Assembly (NCBI GenBank): GCA_030267565.1
Contig: BRXU01000029.1
Coordinates: 124,001 to 188,000, forward strand
Direction of reading: 5' to 3'
DNA length: 64,000 nt
Origin: Pleodorina starrii
Lineage: Eukaryota > Chlorophyta > Chlorophyceae > Chlamydomonadales > Volvocaceae
The notes below the pieces were generated by a model that was not told the origin of the DNA, did not search any database, and saw only the letters and a list, made by a program, of their open reading frames with translations. A program made the position numbers and the translations under genes. Shown piece after piece: positions 21,160-31,789 of the stretch (position 1 is the stretch's first letter; every line of letters starts with the position of its first letter).

Positions 21160-22090
21160 CCGTTGGCAGGGACTCCCCGGCCCTGGACCCGTAAGACTCG
21201 GGCCACAAACGGACGCGCCCGCAACCGGCGCCCAGACCCCGCACCGGATCACGGTAAGGGCAGATCCCCACCGGACGCCGGACGCGCAACCCGCTCCCCG
21301 CCCCAGACAGGCGTGCCTGCAACTGGCGCCCAGACCTACACCCGAACCCGGTAAGGGTTGATCCCCCCGACTCCGGACCCGCAACCCACACTCCCAGACA
21401 GACGCGCCTGCAACTGGCGGCCAGACCCGAACCCGAATACCGTCAGGCAATCCCCGGACCCCGGATACGCAAGCCGCTCCCCCAGACAGACGCGGTCGCA
21501 ACCAGCACCCAGACCCGCTACGACAAGACCCGGCGACCAGAGAGCCTTGGGGACATGTTATTCATAGACAAGGCATGAATAAAACGCGACATGGCAGGCG
21601 GATGCTGCGTGCAGGGCACTAATAGCTCCGTCCCAAGCTTTTAGGCTACTAGCCCTGAGCCAGTTTTGGCGCCCAGGGAAGCCCGGCGCGCCGCGTGAGA
21701 GACAACAATGTACAACTAATGATTCATATGACACTAGCATGGGTTGTCGACCCTGTCCCTGCCCCTGCTTGACACGCGCCACTGGAATGGTGCCAGCTTT
21801 CCCGTTCCGGCCAGCGCTTGCCTACCATCCAATATAATCCTCCTTACATTGTATTGGAAGCGTTTCAAATACCGCCTTATTCATTAGTGCAGAGGGCACG
21901 ACGCGAATTTGCAGTTGTTTCGGTTCGATTTACAACGTCGCAAGAAAGAGCCGACTTGACCGGAACGTAAGCGAGGAAATTTGTTGTTTGCCTTGCAGAG
22001 GTGCACCCAGCATTGCCGCCTGGCGCCTGACGCCCGAAGCGCGTACGGCATCCATGCTCGGGCTGGCTTGATGCAAACCATGCGGAACTG
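21160..22090 (+). repeat. 0.92-kb duplicated module, first copy
   Basis: From CCCTGGACCCGTAAGACTCG to TTGATGCAAACCA this module matches 23873-24793 at an offset of about 2,694 bp with few differences. It contains about four inverted-orientation copies of the 90-bp minisatellite (cores at 21221, 21319, 21410, 21498) and then single-copy sequence. A shorter related tail (GGTTCAAATACTGCCTTATTC at 21113) precedes it, so at least three module ends are present. Confidence 0.85.
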
Positions 22091-22189
22091 GTACATTGTT
22101 GCGAGTCGCTGCACACAGCGAGCCAGCCTCCCCCCCCCCCACGTTCTTATTACCCCCACCACGGCCCATGTGACACGCCGGCATGCGCC

Positions 22190-23595
22190 GGCCACGCGCC
22201 GCATCCCTCCCGAGCTGTTCAATCGACCTAACTCGCCAGGCCAACGCCCCTTGATGTCAGGAACGTATCTGCAAGGTTTTGCGCCGAGGTTTTGACGGCG
22301 TGCGTGTTGTTCCCAGGTTGCAAGTCGATGCACACAGCCCGCCCGCCCCCGCCTGACAGCCGCCGCCTGATGGCCCCCCCCCACCAGCTGGCATGCGCGG
22401 GCCCTGCACCGCATCCCAACTGAGCCGTTCAATCGACCTAGCTCGCCAGGCCAACACCCTTTGATGTCAGGAACGTATCTGCAAGGTTTGGCGCCGAGGT
22501 TTTGACGGCGTGTGTGCCGTTCCCAGGTTGCGAGTCGATGCACAAAGCCCGTCCGCCCCCACCTGACGGCCCCCCCTGTCGGCCCCCGTGACCAGCTGGC
22601 ATGCACGGGCCCTGCATCGCATCCCTCTCGAGCCGTGCGACCGACCCATTGCGCCAGGGCCACGCCCCTTGATGTCAGGAACGAGTCTGCAAGGTTTGGC
22701 GCCGAGGTTTTGACGGCGTGCGTGCCGTTCCCAGGTTGCGAGTCAACGCACACAGCCCGCCCGCCCCCGCCCGCCTGCTCCCACCTGACGGCCCCCGTGA
22801 CCAGCTGGCATGCACGGGCCCTGCACCGCATCCCTCTCGAGCCGTGCAACCGACCCATTGCGCCAGGGCCACGCCCCTTGCCGTCAGGAACGGATCTGCA
22901 AAATTTGGCGCCGAGGTTTTGACGGCGTGCGTGCCGTTCCCAGGTTGCGAGTCAACGCACACAAACCGCCCGCCCCCGCCCGCCTGCTCCCACCTGACGG
23001 CCCCCGTGACCAGCTGGCATGCACGGGCCCTGCACCGCATCCGTCTCGAGCCGTGCAACCGACCCATTGCGCCAGGGCCACGCCCCTTGCCGTCAGGAAC
23101 GGATCTGCAAAATTTGGCGCCGAGGGTTTGACGGCGTGCGTGTCGTTCCCAGGTTGCGAGTCAACGCACACAGCCCGCCCGCCCGACCCCGCTGGACGGC
23201 CCCCGTGACCAGCTGGCATGCGCGGGCCCTGCACCACATCCCTCTCGAGCCGTGCAACCGACCCATTGCACCAGGCCAACGCCCCTTGCCGTCAAGAACG
23301 TATCTGCAAGATTTGGTGCCGAGGTTTTGACGGCGTGCGTGTCGTTCCCAGGTTGCGAGTCAACGCACACAGCCCGCCCGCCCCCGCTGGACGGCCCCCG
23401 TGACCAGCTGGCATGCGCGGGCCCTGCACTGCATCCCTCCCGAGCCGTGCAACCGACCCAACGCGCCAGGGCCACGCCCCGTGCTGTCAGGAACGTATCT
23501 GCAACGTTTGGCGCCGAGGTTTTGAGGGCGTGCGTGTCGTCCCCTGGTTGCGAGTCGATGCACACAGCCCGCCCGCCCCCGCCCTGTAAGGGGGA
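22190..23595 (+). repeat. 195-210-bp minisatellite, 7 copies
   Basis: The core GAACGTATCTGCAA (with variants) recurs at 22261, 22471, 22679, 22888, 23097, 23296 and 23491. Each unit also has TTTGGCGCCGAGGTTTTGA, CCAGGTTGCGAGTC and a C-rich stretch. A run of 11 C lies at the left edge (22130-22140). Apparent proteins here repeat with the DNA unit and are not believed. Confidence 0.9.
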
Positions 23596-23862
23596 GGACG
23601 ACACGGAGGCAGCTGGCAGGCTCACAGACAGCTGGAGACCCCACGCCAATACCGTGTGCCCTCTCCCCCTCGCCCTGGGGGAGCGGGCCCGCCCCGGGGC
23701 CACTGGCCCGCCCGACACCGGGGTGCAACCCGGCAGCGACCCGACGACAAGCACGGAGCCCCACACCGAACCCCGACGGGACCGCAGGTGGGAAGCCCGC
23801 TCGCTATCGCAGCAGACACGCCCGCAAACGGTGGCTGGACCCACACTCGAACCCCGTCCACA

Positions 23863-24795
23863 GGGAGTCCCGGCCCTGGACCCGTAAGACTCGGGCCACA
23901 AACGGACGCGCCTGCAACTGGCACCCAGACCCCGTACCCGAACCCGGTAAGGGCAGATCCCCCACCGGACGCCGGACGCGCAACCCGCTCCCCGCCCCAG
24001 ACAGGCGTGCCTGCAACTGGCGCCCAGACCTACACCCGAACCCGGTAAGGGTTGATCCCCCCGACTCCGGACCCGCAACCCACACTCCCAGACAGACGCG
24101 CCTGCAACTGGCGGCCAGACCCGAACCCGAATACCGTCAGGCAATCCCCGGACCCCGGATACGCAAGCCGCTCCCCCAGACAGACGCGGTCGCAACCAGC
24201 ACCCAGACCCGCTACGACAAGACCCGGCGACCAGAGAGCCTTGGGGACATGTTATTCATAGACAAGGCATGAATAAAACGCGACATGGCAGGCGGATGCT
24301 GCGTGCAGGGCACTAATAGCTCCGTCCCAAGCTTTTAGGCTACTAGCCCTGAGCCAGTTTTGGCGCCCAGGGAAGCCCGGCGCGCCGCGTGAGAGACAAC
24401 AATGTACAACTAATGATTCATATGACACTAGCATGGGTTGTCGACCCTGTCCCTGCCCCTGCTTGACACGCGCCACTGGAATGGTGCCAGCTTTCCCGTT
24501 CCGGCCAGCGCTTGCCTACCATCCAATATAATCCTCCTTACATTGTATTGGAAGCGTTTCAAATATTGCCTTATTCATTAGCGCAGAGGGCACGACACGA
24601 AGTTGCAGTTGTTTCGGTTCGATTTACAACGTCGCAAGAAAAAAGCCGACTTGACCGGAACGTAAGCGAGGAAATTTGTTGTTTGCCTTGCAGAGGTGCA
24701 TCCAGTATTGTCAGAGGCCACTTTCGCACCGCCTGGCGCCTGACGCCCGAAGCGCGTACGGCATCCATGCTCGGGCTGGCTTGATGCAAACCAAT
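23863..24795 (+). repeat. 0.92-kb duplicated module, second copy
   Basis: Second copy of the 21160-22090 module. It differs by few substitutions and by about 20 extra bases (GTCAGAGGCCACTTTCGCAC) near its right end. Confidence 0.85.
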
Positions 24796-25640
24796 CGGAA
24801 CTGCTACGTTTTATACGCTGGCATATATAAAAAATAGTGTAATAAACAATAGAGCTACTGCTTTACTAGATACTTTGCGTATGTGCGATGTTTTGACCGC
24901 GGTAACAACCAGTCAGCCAGTCACCTTGGCAGTCCAGACACCCTCATCGAGTTCGATACAATGCTGATAATGGTGCAAGCTCATGCTCAAGGTAAGGCAC
25001 GAGTCGTTAGCGTTGACAGCGGGCCCGGTTACTGCTTGTGTTGGCACCACACGGACGTTTACCCAACGAGCATGGGCAGCAACGAGGAATTAGTTGCAAA
25101 AGTAAGTTAAAGTTTTGGCGATGCGGAGGACGTCTAGCCTGTATCGGAACTGTTATGTTCAGTGTTCCACTCCATGCTCATGGTGCTGACCTTGTATGGG
25201 GGCGAATAGCTTAATCTCATTCTGTTGTTCATCACACCTCGCAGGCTGCACGCTTAGGCTGGTGCAAATGCTCGGACGGCCTGGGTGGCGAGCAGCTTGG
25301 AGCTAGCGGCCTGGCGTGGACTCCCTGGACATGGCGCGTCGTCGTGGCTGGCATGTCGTGGCGCTAGCGGCCGGGAGAGGACTTGGCTGGAGTCAGCGGC
25401 TCGATCAAATGCTATTCCAAGTGAGTACAGCCGTCGCCAAGTGGATTTTTATCCTTAGGTTAGTTATGTTCAGGGTTTGGCACCCGAGCTCAAAGGAACC
25501 CGTCGCATACGGTGGTTTTTACCGCCTTGTAACTCTGGACATGGTTCTGTGTGTATGTTTGCCTAGTATGGGAGCCGTATGAGAGCCGTATGGGGGCCGT
25601 ATCGGCCCAAACGGCGACCGTACAGGCTGTACCCTTCATA
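24796..25640. other. Right single-copy region of the CACTA-like element
   Basis: No gene recognised. Possible splice donors (AAGGTAAGGC near 24990, AAAGTAAGTT near 25100) bracket a roughly 110-bp open stretch, which could be an exon, but I see no domain. Near 25567-25605 the motif GAGCCGTATG repeats three to four times. Confidence 0.4.
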
Positions 25641-25659
25641 GAGATCTACGTCTCTTTGT

Positions 25660-25990
25660 GGCGAATCAGGAAGATTCATGGCGCTCTTCATGGCGCTCTT
25701 CATGGCGTGGTTAATGGCAGATCGGAAACCCTTCATAGGGCTTTTTGTGGCGAGTCAGGAAGATTCATGGCGCTCTTCATGGCGTGGTTAATGGCAGATC
25801 GGGAACCCTTCATAGCATCCTTTGTAACGATCCAGGAAGATTCATGGCGCTCTTCATGGCGGGTCTTCATCTATTTTTCCGCATGGCAAACGTTCCCATG
25901 AAGCACGCCATGAACCGCGCCATGAACCAGCCCATGAAGAGAACCCTGCCTCCGCCATGAACCCGCCATGAAGTGGCCATGAAGACGTGG
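25660..25990 (-). repeat. Right subterminal CTTCATGGC repeats
   Basis: More than ten copies of the TTCATGGC motif or its complement, including a roughly 110-bp direct duplication (AGGAAGATTCATGGCGCTC blocks) and a run of CCATGAA motifs just inside the right end. From the right terminus inward the motif is oriented as at the left end. Confidence 0.65.
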
Positions 25991-26003
25991 CGTTCCCAGA
26001 GTG
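25991..26003 (-). repeat. Right terminal inverted repeat of the CACTA-like element
   Basis: CGTTCCCAGAGTG, the exact complement of the left end; followed by the second CAG and then array sequence GCTAGCTAGAC. Confidence 0.9.
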
Positions 26004-26310
26004 CAGGCTAGCTAGACAGTGCACGTCACCCAGGCAGGAACGTGATGGCGCAGGCGGCTGGAGACTGAGAAACCAGCAGCAGCCATGCATGTGGGTAAAA
26101 GCGGGGATACTATTGCTTCCACGTTGGTAATGATCCCCGGCGGGCAGCCCAGCCACACAGTTAGGTGCACGAATTATGCTGACAGCTGCTAGCTGCGTGT
26201 TTCCATGTCTCTTAGAGTCCGTGACCTTATACTCTACTACGATTACGGTGATGGTATAGAGGATGACGCACTCGCTTCTACTTGCACTTCTTGGACTCGT
26301 TTGACATAAC

Positions 26311-26384
26311 TGCTGACATCCAGATTCGAATTGGAGACCTCCCGCTTACTGAACGGGTGCTCTATCCAACTGAGCTATGCCAGC
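26311..26384 (-). tRNA. tRNA-Thr(AGU) copy 5, probably impaired (U33 to C)
   Basis: The anticodon loop reads TCAGTAA, so the near-universal U33 is C, and G53 of the T stem is A, breaking the 53-61 pair. The anticodon is still AGT. First copy right of the CACTA-like element. Confidence 0.7.
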
Positions 26385-26864
26385 ACATTCCACCTCACAC
26401 ATCGACATATCCACGTACGGCATACTATACTGTAAACTACCTACCTCGTTTCCCCTGCACACTACGTAGCTGCATCGGTGTAGGGCATCTGCGGATGGAT
26501 GCATTGCTGTTGTGGTTGATTGTTGCCCTGAGGATCACATAATGAAGAAGAAGCAGAGCCAGCAGCAGGCCAGCTGGCCGTGCAGTGCAGTATACCGGCA
26601 GTAGAGATGAGCAGGGCAAAAGGGAAAGCATGCCCAGGCTAGCTAGACAGTGCACGTCACCCAGGCAGGAACGTGATGGCGCAGGCGGCTGGAGACTGAG
26701 AAACCAGCAGCAGCCATGCATGTGGGTAAAAGCGGGGATATTATTGCTTCCATGTTGGTAATGATCCCCGGCGGGCAGCCCAGCCACACAGTTAGGTGCA
26801 CGAATTATGCTGACAGCTGCTAGCTGCGTGTTGCCATGTGTTGCCATGACTCGTTTGACATAAC

Positions 26865-26938
26865 TGCTGACATCCAGATTCGAACTGGAGACCTCCCGCT
26901 TACTAAACGGGTGCTCTATCCAACTGAGCTATGCCAGC
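26865..26938 (-). tRNA. trnT(AGU): tRNA-Thr(AGU), array copy 6, consensus sequence
   Basis: Consensus cloverleaf in a short-form unit, 554 bp from copy 5. Confidence 0.92.
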
Positions 26939-27495
26939 ACATTCCACCTCACACATCGACATATCCACGTACGGCATACTATACTGTAAACTACCTACCT
27001 CGTTTCCCCTGCACACTACGTAGCTGCATCGGTGTAGGGCATCTGCGGATGGATGCATTGCTGTTGTGGTTGATTGTTGCCCTGAGGATCACATAATGAA
27101 GAAGAAGCAGAGCCAGCAGCAGGCCAGCTGGCCGTGCAGTGCAGTATACCGGCAGTAGAGATGAGCAGGGCAAAAGGGAAAGCATGCCCAGGCTAGCTAG
27201 ACAGTGCACGTCACCCAGGCAGGAACGTGATGGCGCAGGCGGCTGGAGACTGAGAAACCAGCAGCAGCCATGCATGTGGGTAAAAGCGGGGATACTATTG
27301 CTTCCACGTTGGTAATGATCCCCGGCGGGCAGCCCAGCCACACAGTTAGGTGCACGAATTATGCTGACAGCTGCTAGCTGCGTGTTTCCATGTCTCTTAG
27401 AGTCCGTGACCTTATACTCTACTACGATTACGGTGATGGTATAGAGGATGACGCACTCGCTTCTACTTGCACTTCTTGGACTCGTTTGACATAAC

Positions 27496-27565
27496 TGCTG
27501 ACATCCAGATTCGAACTGGAGACCTCCCGCTTACTAAACGGGTGCTCTATCCAACTGAGCTATGC
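27496..27565 (-). pseudogene. Truncated tRNA-Thr, array copy 7
   Basis: Four bases (CAGC on the plus strand) are missing at the 5' acceptor strand, so the acceptor stem cannot form. The rest, including anticodon AGT, matches the consensus. The deletion accounts for the 627-bp spacing to copy 8 instead of 631. Confidence 0.85.
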
Positions 27566-28122
27566 ACATTCCACCTCACACATCGACATATCCACGTACG
27601 GCATACTATACTGTAAACTACCTACCTCGTTTCCCCTGCACACTACGTAGCTGCATCGGTGTAGGGCATCTGCGGATGGATGCATTGCTGTTGTGGGTGA
27701 TTGTTGCCCTGAGGATCACATAATGAAGAAGAAGCAGAGCCAGCAGCAGGCCAGCTGGCCGTGCAGTGCAGTATACCGGCAGTAGAGATGAGCAGGGCAA
27801 AAGGGAAAGCATGCCCAGGCTAGCTAGACAGTGCACGTCACCCAGGCAGGAACGTGATGGCGCAGGCGGCTGGAGACTGAGAAACCAGCAGCAGCCATGC
27901 ATGTGGGTAAAAGCGGGGATATTATTGCTTCCACGTTGGTAATGATCCCCGGCGGGCAGCCCAGCCACACAGTTAGGTGCACGAATTATGCTGACAGCTG
28001 CTAGCTGCGTGTTTCCATGTCTCTTAGAGTCCGTGACCTTATACTCTACTACGATTACGGTGATGGTATAGAGGATGACGCACTCGCTTCTACTTGCACT
28101 TCTTGGACTCGTTTGACATAAC

Positions 28123-28196
28123 TGCTGACATCCAGATTCGATCTGGAGACCTCCCGCTTACTAAACGGGTGCTCTATCCAACTGAGCTATGCCAGC
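28123..28196 (-). tRNA. tRNA-Thr(AGU) copy 8, T-loop variant (T54 to A)
   Basis: All stems are intact, but the T loop begins ATCGAAT in place of TTCGAAT. This removes the conserved T54 and weakens the B box. The same variant occurs in copies 10, 11, 12, 23 and 26. Confidence 0.75.
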
Positions 28197-28753
28197 ACAT
28201 TCCACCTCACACATCGACATATCCACGTACGGCATACTATACTGTAAACTACCTACCTCGTTTCCCCTGCACACTACGTAGCTGCATCGGTGTAGGGCAT
28301 CTGCGGATGGATGCATTGCTGTTGTGGTTGATTGTTGCCCTGAGGATCACATAATGAAGAAGAAGCAGAGCCAGCAGCAGGCCAGCTGGCCGTGCAGTGC
28401 AGTATACCGGCAGTAGAGATGAGCAGGGCAAAAGGGAAAGCATGCCCAGGCTAGCTAGACAGTGCACGTCACCCAGGCAGGAACGTGATGGCGCAGGCGG
28501 CTGGAGACTGAGAAACCAGCAGCAGCCATGCATGTGGGTAAAAGCGGGGATATTATTGCTTCCATGTTGGTAATGATCCCCGGCGGGCAGCCCAGCCACA
28601 CAGTTAGGTGCACGAATTATGCTGACAGCTGCTAGCTGCGTGTTTCCATGTCTCTTAGAGTCCGTGACCTTATACTCCACTGCGATTACGGTGATGGTAC
28701 AGAGGATGACGCACTCGCTTATACTTGCACTTCTTGGACTCGTATGACATAAC

Positions 28754-28827
28754 TGCTAACATCCAGATTCGAACTGGAGACCTCCCGCTTACTAAACGGG
28801 TGCTCTATCCAACTGAGCTATGCCAGC
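28754..28827 (-). tRNA. trnT(AGU): tRNA-Thr(AGU) copy 9, acceptor wobble variant
   Basis: One change in the 3' acceptor strand (TGTTAGC) turns a G-C pair into G-U; otherwise consensus. This unit has a 4-bp insertion upstream (GCACATACACTA), which explains the 558-bp spacing left when the gypsy element is removed. Confidence 0.87.
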
Positions 28828-29252
28828 ACATTCCACCTCACACATCGACATATCCACGTACGGCATACTATACTGTAAACTACCTACCTCGTTTCCCCTG
28901 CACATACACTACGTAGCTGCATCGGTGTAGGGCATCTGCGGATGGATGCATTGCTGTTGTGGTTGATTGTTGCCCTGAGGATCACATAATGAAGAAGAAG
29001 CAGAGCCAGCAGCAGGCCAGCTGGCCGTGCAGTGCAGTATACCGGCAGTAGAGATGAGCAGGGCAAAAGGGAAAGCATGCCCAGGCTAGCTAGACAGTGC
29101 ACGTCACCCAGGCAGGAACGTGATGGCGCAGGCGGCTGGAGACTGAGAAACCAGCAGCAGCCATGCATGTGGGTAAAAGCGGGCATATTATTGCTTCCAC
29201 GTTGGTAATGATCCCCGGCGGGCAGCCCAGCCACACAGTTACGTGCACGAAT

Positions 29253-29654
29253 TGTAATGAATGAGATTCTATCTTAGTCTGCCGAGTGGCAGACCTGTGC
29301 GGAAGCGTGGATATTTATATCTTAAGCGAATGAACGTGTAACGTGAGTATGGGCCTAGCCAGGTATTGAACCTGGACCGCAGTGTGTAAGCAATGGCACC
29401 ATGCCCTAGCCCGACGAGCTTTTCTACTTCACGGCCCTCGCCAAGCCGCGTGCCGTATCGTGATACGACAGATCAAGTATCTTCTGTGTTCTCTCTGAGA
29501 ACTCCTCCAACTAGTGACACACCACACTAGTCTTTGGACTGTATTAATATTTATTATTAATATGTCTGATTCTGTTACTTTGAAGGTTCACGTTGTTACG
29601 TGACCAACGGGTCGGACCCGCGCGTCGCGCTAAGTCCGGAATCCCCGTCTTACA
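29253..29654 (-). repeat. 3' LTR of the gypsy element
   Basis: On the minus strand the segment starts TGTAAGACGGGG right after the polypurine tract and ends CATTCATTACA at the target duplication, giving TG...CA ends and 402 bp. It contains an AT-rich, TATA-like stretch (29543-29563) and an inverted repeat ACTAGTG/CACTAGT. Confidence 0.75.
29351..29412 (-). other. tRNA-like sequence within the LTR
   Basis: On the minus strand, GGGCTAG and CTAGGCC can pair as an acceptor-like stem with one mismatch, and a perfect 5-bp T-like stem CCAGG/CCTGG encloses the loop TTCAATA. Only 62 nt long, with about 30 nt left for D and anticodon arms, so it is not a complete tRNA. It could be a tRNA relic or a tRNA-like RNA fold. 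Confidence 0.35.
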
Positions 29655-29669
29655 TTCCCCCCCCTCTGA
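29655..29669 (-). other. Polypurine tract
   Basis: On the minus strand, CAGAGGGGGGGGAA directly precedes the TG of the LTR. This is the expected primer site for plus-strand DNA synthesis of an LTR retrotransposon. Confidence 0.75.
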
Positions 29670-29701
29670 AGCGAGCGTCCCGAGAGCTCCGTAGTACGGA
29701 T

Positions 29702-31789
29702 TTATCTTCTCTTCAGCCGTTTGGACCGTCGAAGCGGTTGGTTCGGCTGTTCTTGTTCGGGAATGTGCCGCTTTTGGGTTTGGGGTTGGGGCTGGGCAGG
29801 TGCATTCCTGCAGCTTTTGTACTCGTCCAAGAGGGTCGCATGGCGCGTTCCCTTGCGCTGCGCCTCTGGGAGTTTTGCTTCATATGCCTCCAGCTCGTGT
29901 TCCACGGGTGCGGACTCGCGAAGATTCGCTTCAGGCTCCCAGCTGTTATCCGTAGCTGGAAAGCCGTGCCATTTGACAAAGTATTCCCGCCGGTGCTTGC
30001 CGCGACCGATAGGAACGTCTTTGTGATCCACAATGGCCTCAACCGCCCAATAGTCTTCGCCGCCTAGATTGAAGGCTGGCGGTGGGGGTGTTCTGCCGTC
30101 CGACTTGTAGTGTCGCAAAAGCGAAACGTGAAACACTGGGTGTACGCGCATCTCAGGAGGCAAGTCTAGCTTCGCTGCTACCGGGGTAACCATTTTCAGA
30201 ATGCGAAACGGCCCGATGTAGCGCGGCATGAGCTTGCGCGTTCCAGGGGTTTTGAACGTAATGTTCTTGGTGTGGAGCAACACTTCTTGACCCTCAGAAA
30301 ACGCGACCACCTTCCGGCGGCGGTCAGCGAACGTCTTCTGTCGTTCCTGCGCAGCTTGCAGGCACGCCTTTGCCTTCGCGAGTCGTTCGCGGAAGTTGGA
30401 CTCAAAAGAAGCGGCAGCTGGCACTTTGGTAGGCAGTTGGAGATCAGCCGGGGTGCGTGGCTGTCGTCCCCCATTCAGCATGAACGGAGTTGTGCCTATC
30501 GATACCTGCTTGGAGCTGTTTATGGCAAACTCAACAAGCGGTAGATGTTTGTCCCAGTCGTCTTGTAACGGGGAAATGTAGTGCCGTAGCGTCTCCTCAA
30601 GGAGACGGTTCATCCGTTCCGTCTGGCCATCGGTTTGTGGATGAAACGCCGTGCTCATGTAAAGTTGAGTGCCAAGTAGGCGTGTTACTTCTGTCCAAAA
30701 CTTGCTCGTGAACCGTGGATCGCGGTCCGAGACAATGTTTTTGGGTAAACCGTGTTGCTTGAAGACAGTTGACACGAACAGGTGCGCCAAGTCTTCTGCT
30801 GTGACGGATGTGTGTGTGGCAGCAAAGTGGGTCATCTTGCTGAGCCGGTCCACAAACACTACAATCGCGTCGTGCCCATCTTGCGTGGTTGGCAGCTGTG
30901 TAATCAGATCCATTGATACGCTTTCCCACACTCCCTGCGGGATCGGGAGAGGTTGCAGTAGACCCCCCGGCTTCTGATTAAGGGGTTTGTTGCGCTGGCA
31001 CTTTGGGCACGAAGCAACGTACTGTTGCACGTCTGTGTGGAGGCCAGGCCACCAGAACCGTTTTGCGATCGCGTCTTGGGTGCGGTGTGCACCGGGATGC
31101 CCACTGAACGGAGTGTCATGGTACTCCCTCAGGATTTGCGTGCGCAGCTGTGGGACGTTGGGTACGACTATCTGGTTACCGTGGTACCAGAACCCGTCCT
31201 TTCGTTTTAACTGCAACCGTGCCGCCTTCGGTGTCTTAAACCAGGGATCTCCAGCATATCCCTCACGAATGAGTCTGCCAATGTCGCTACCCGTAAGCGC
31301 AGTGGCAAGCACCGATAGCACTGCCTCATGTACCCTGCTTAGTGGGTCTGCCACGTTTGTTCGACCCGGACGGTACTCCCACTTCATGCCACTGAAGCGC
31401 TGTAAGTACTCCATCCACCTTGCTTGTCTCCGCGACAGCAAGCCAGCTCCGCGCTGCTCATGCAGATACACTAGGGGGTTGTGATCGGTCAACAGAAGGA
31501 ATTCACTCCCCTCTAGGTAACAGCGCCACTCTTGGAGTGCGTGAATTACTCCAAGGCATTCCTGATCCGTGGTCGTGTAGTTGTATTCTGCACTAGTAAA
31601 TTTCTTACTAGTGTAGGCTACGGGGTGGCCGTTCTGCATAAGTACGGCGCCCGTTCCGTTAACCGACGCGTCAGACCAGACCTCGAAAGGTTTGTCGAGC
31701 TGTGGTAGGGCGAGGACAGGTGCGTTGCTCAAGGCGAATTTGATGCCATCAAATGCAGCAATGTGCGAACATCTTTGGGAACAGGCCAA
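29702..31789 (-). CDS. Gypsy pol fragment: RNase H, integrase, chromodomain
   Basis: A 695-codon open frame. RNase H occupies about residues 20-150, with acidic residues D40, E77, D102 and D148. The integrase zinc-binding region has H224, H231, C261 and C264. The integrase core has D294, D355 and E391, with the standard 35 residues between the last two. A GPF motif follows at about 526-528, then a chromodomain at about 579-623 (DYWAVE to SWEPEANL), and a basic tail with RRSKRLKRR at the end. In living chromoviruses the chromodomain guides integration to marked chromatin. The frame has no ATG at its start: it begins where the internal deletion joins the RNase H region, and it is the downstream part of a broken pol, so it is unlikely to be made as such. 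All catalytic residues of integrase are present. Confidence 0.93.
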   Translation of the reverse strand: MACSQRCSHIAAFDGIKFALSNAPVLALPQLDKPFEVWSDASVNGTGAVLMQNGHPVAYTSKKFTSAEYNYTTTDQECLGVIHALQEWRCYLEGSEFLLLTDHNPLVYLHEQRGAGLLSRRQARWMEYLQRFSGMKWEYRPGRTNVADPLSRVHEAVLSVLATALTGSDIGRLIREGYAGDPWFKTPKAARLQLKRKDGFWYHGNQIVVPNVPQLRTQILREYHDTPFSGHPGAHRTQDAIAKRFWWPGLHTDVQQYVASCPKCQRNKPLNQKPGGLLQPLPIPQGVWESVSMDLITQLPTTQDGHDAIVVFVDRLSKMTHFAATHTSVTAEDLAHLFVSTVFKQHGLPKNIVSDRDPRFTSKFWTEVTRLLGTQLYMSTAFHPQTDGQTERMNRLLEETLRHYISPLQDDWDKHLPLVEFAINSSKQVSIGTTPFMLNGGRQPRTPADLQLPTKVPAAASFESNFRERLAKAKACLQAAQERQKTFADRRRKVVAFSEGQEVLLHTKNITFKTPGTRKLMPRYIGPFRILKMVTPVAAKLDLPPEMRVHPVFHVSLLRHYKSDGRTPPPPAFNLGGEDYWAVEAIVDHKDVPIGRGKHRREYFVKWHGFPATDNSWEPEANLRESAPVEHELEAYEAKLPEAQRKGTRHATLLDEYKSCRNAPAQPQPQTQKRHIPEQEQPNQPLRRSKRLKRR

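Larger units (their letters stand above)
4665..26003. mobile_element. Giant CACTA (EnSpm)-like DNA transposon, probably non-autonomous
   Basis: The insertion is bounded by perfect 13-bp terminal inverted repeats (CACTCTGGGAACG at 4665-4677 and its complement at 25991-26003). A 3-bp direct repeat CAG (4662-4664 and 26004-26006) flanks it. A 5'-CACT terminus, short inverted repeats, a 3-bp target duplication and subterminal short repeats are the hallmarks of the CACTA/EnSpm superfamily. The element interrupts a tRNA array unit, and the unit length is exactly restored on removing 21,342 bp. Its content is mostly satellite and minisatellite DNA. I find no long frame resembling a TnpA or TnpD/transposase protein, so movement would need proteins supplied from elsewhere, unless an intron-rich gene escapes recognition in 20.1-21.1 or 24.8-25.6 kb. 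Confidence 0.85.
26004..29252 (-). repeat. tRNA-Thr tandem array, middle segment (5 copies)
   Basis: The array resumes after the CACTA-like insertion with tRNA starts at 26311, 26865, 27496, 28123 and 28754 (spacings 554, 631, 627, 631). The spacing from the last copy before the insertion (4338) to 26311 is 21,973 bp; subtracting 21,339 bp of element and 3 bp of duplication leaves exactly 631 bp. The segment ends at the gypsy insertion. Confidence 0.95.

Noticed and set aside
21884..22858. 324-codon minus-strand frame, and a 344-codon frame at 23161-24195
   Set aside because: Both translate the minisatellites and repeat internally with the DNA period; no domain seen.
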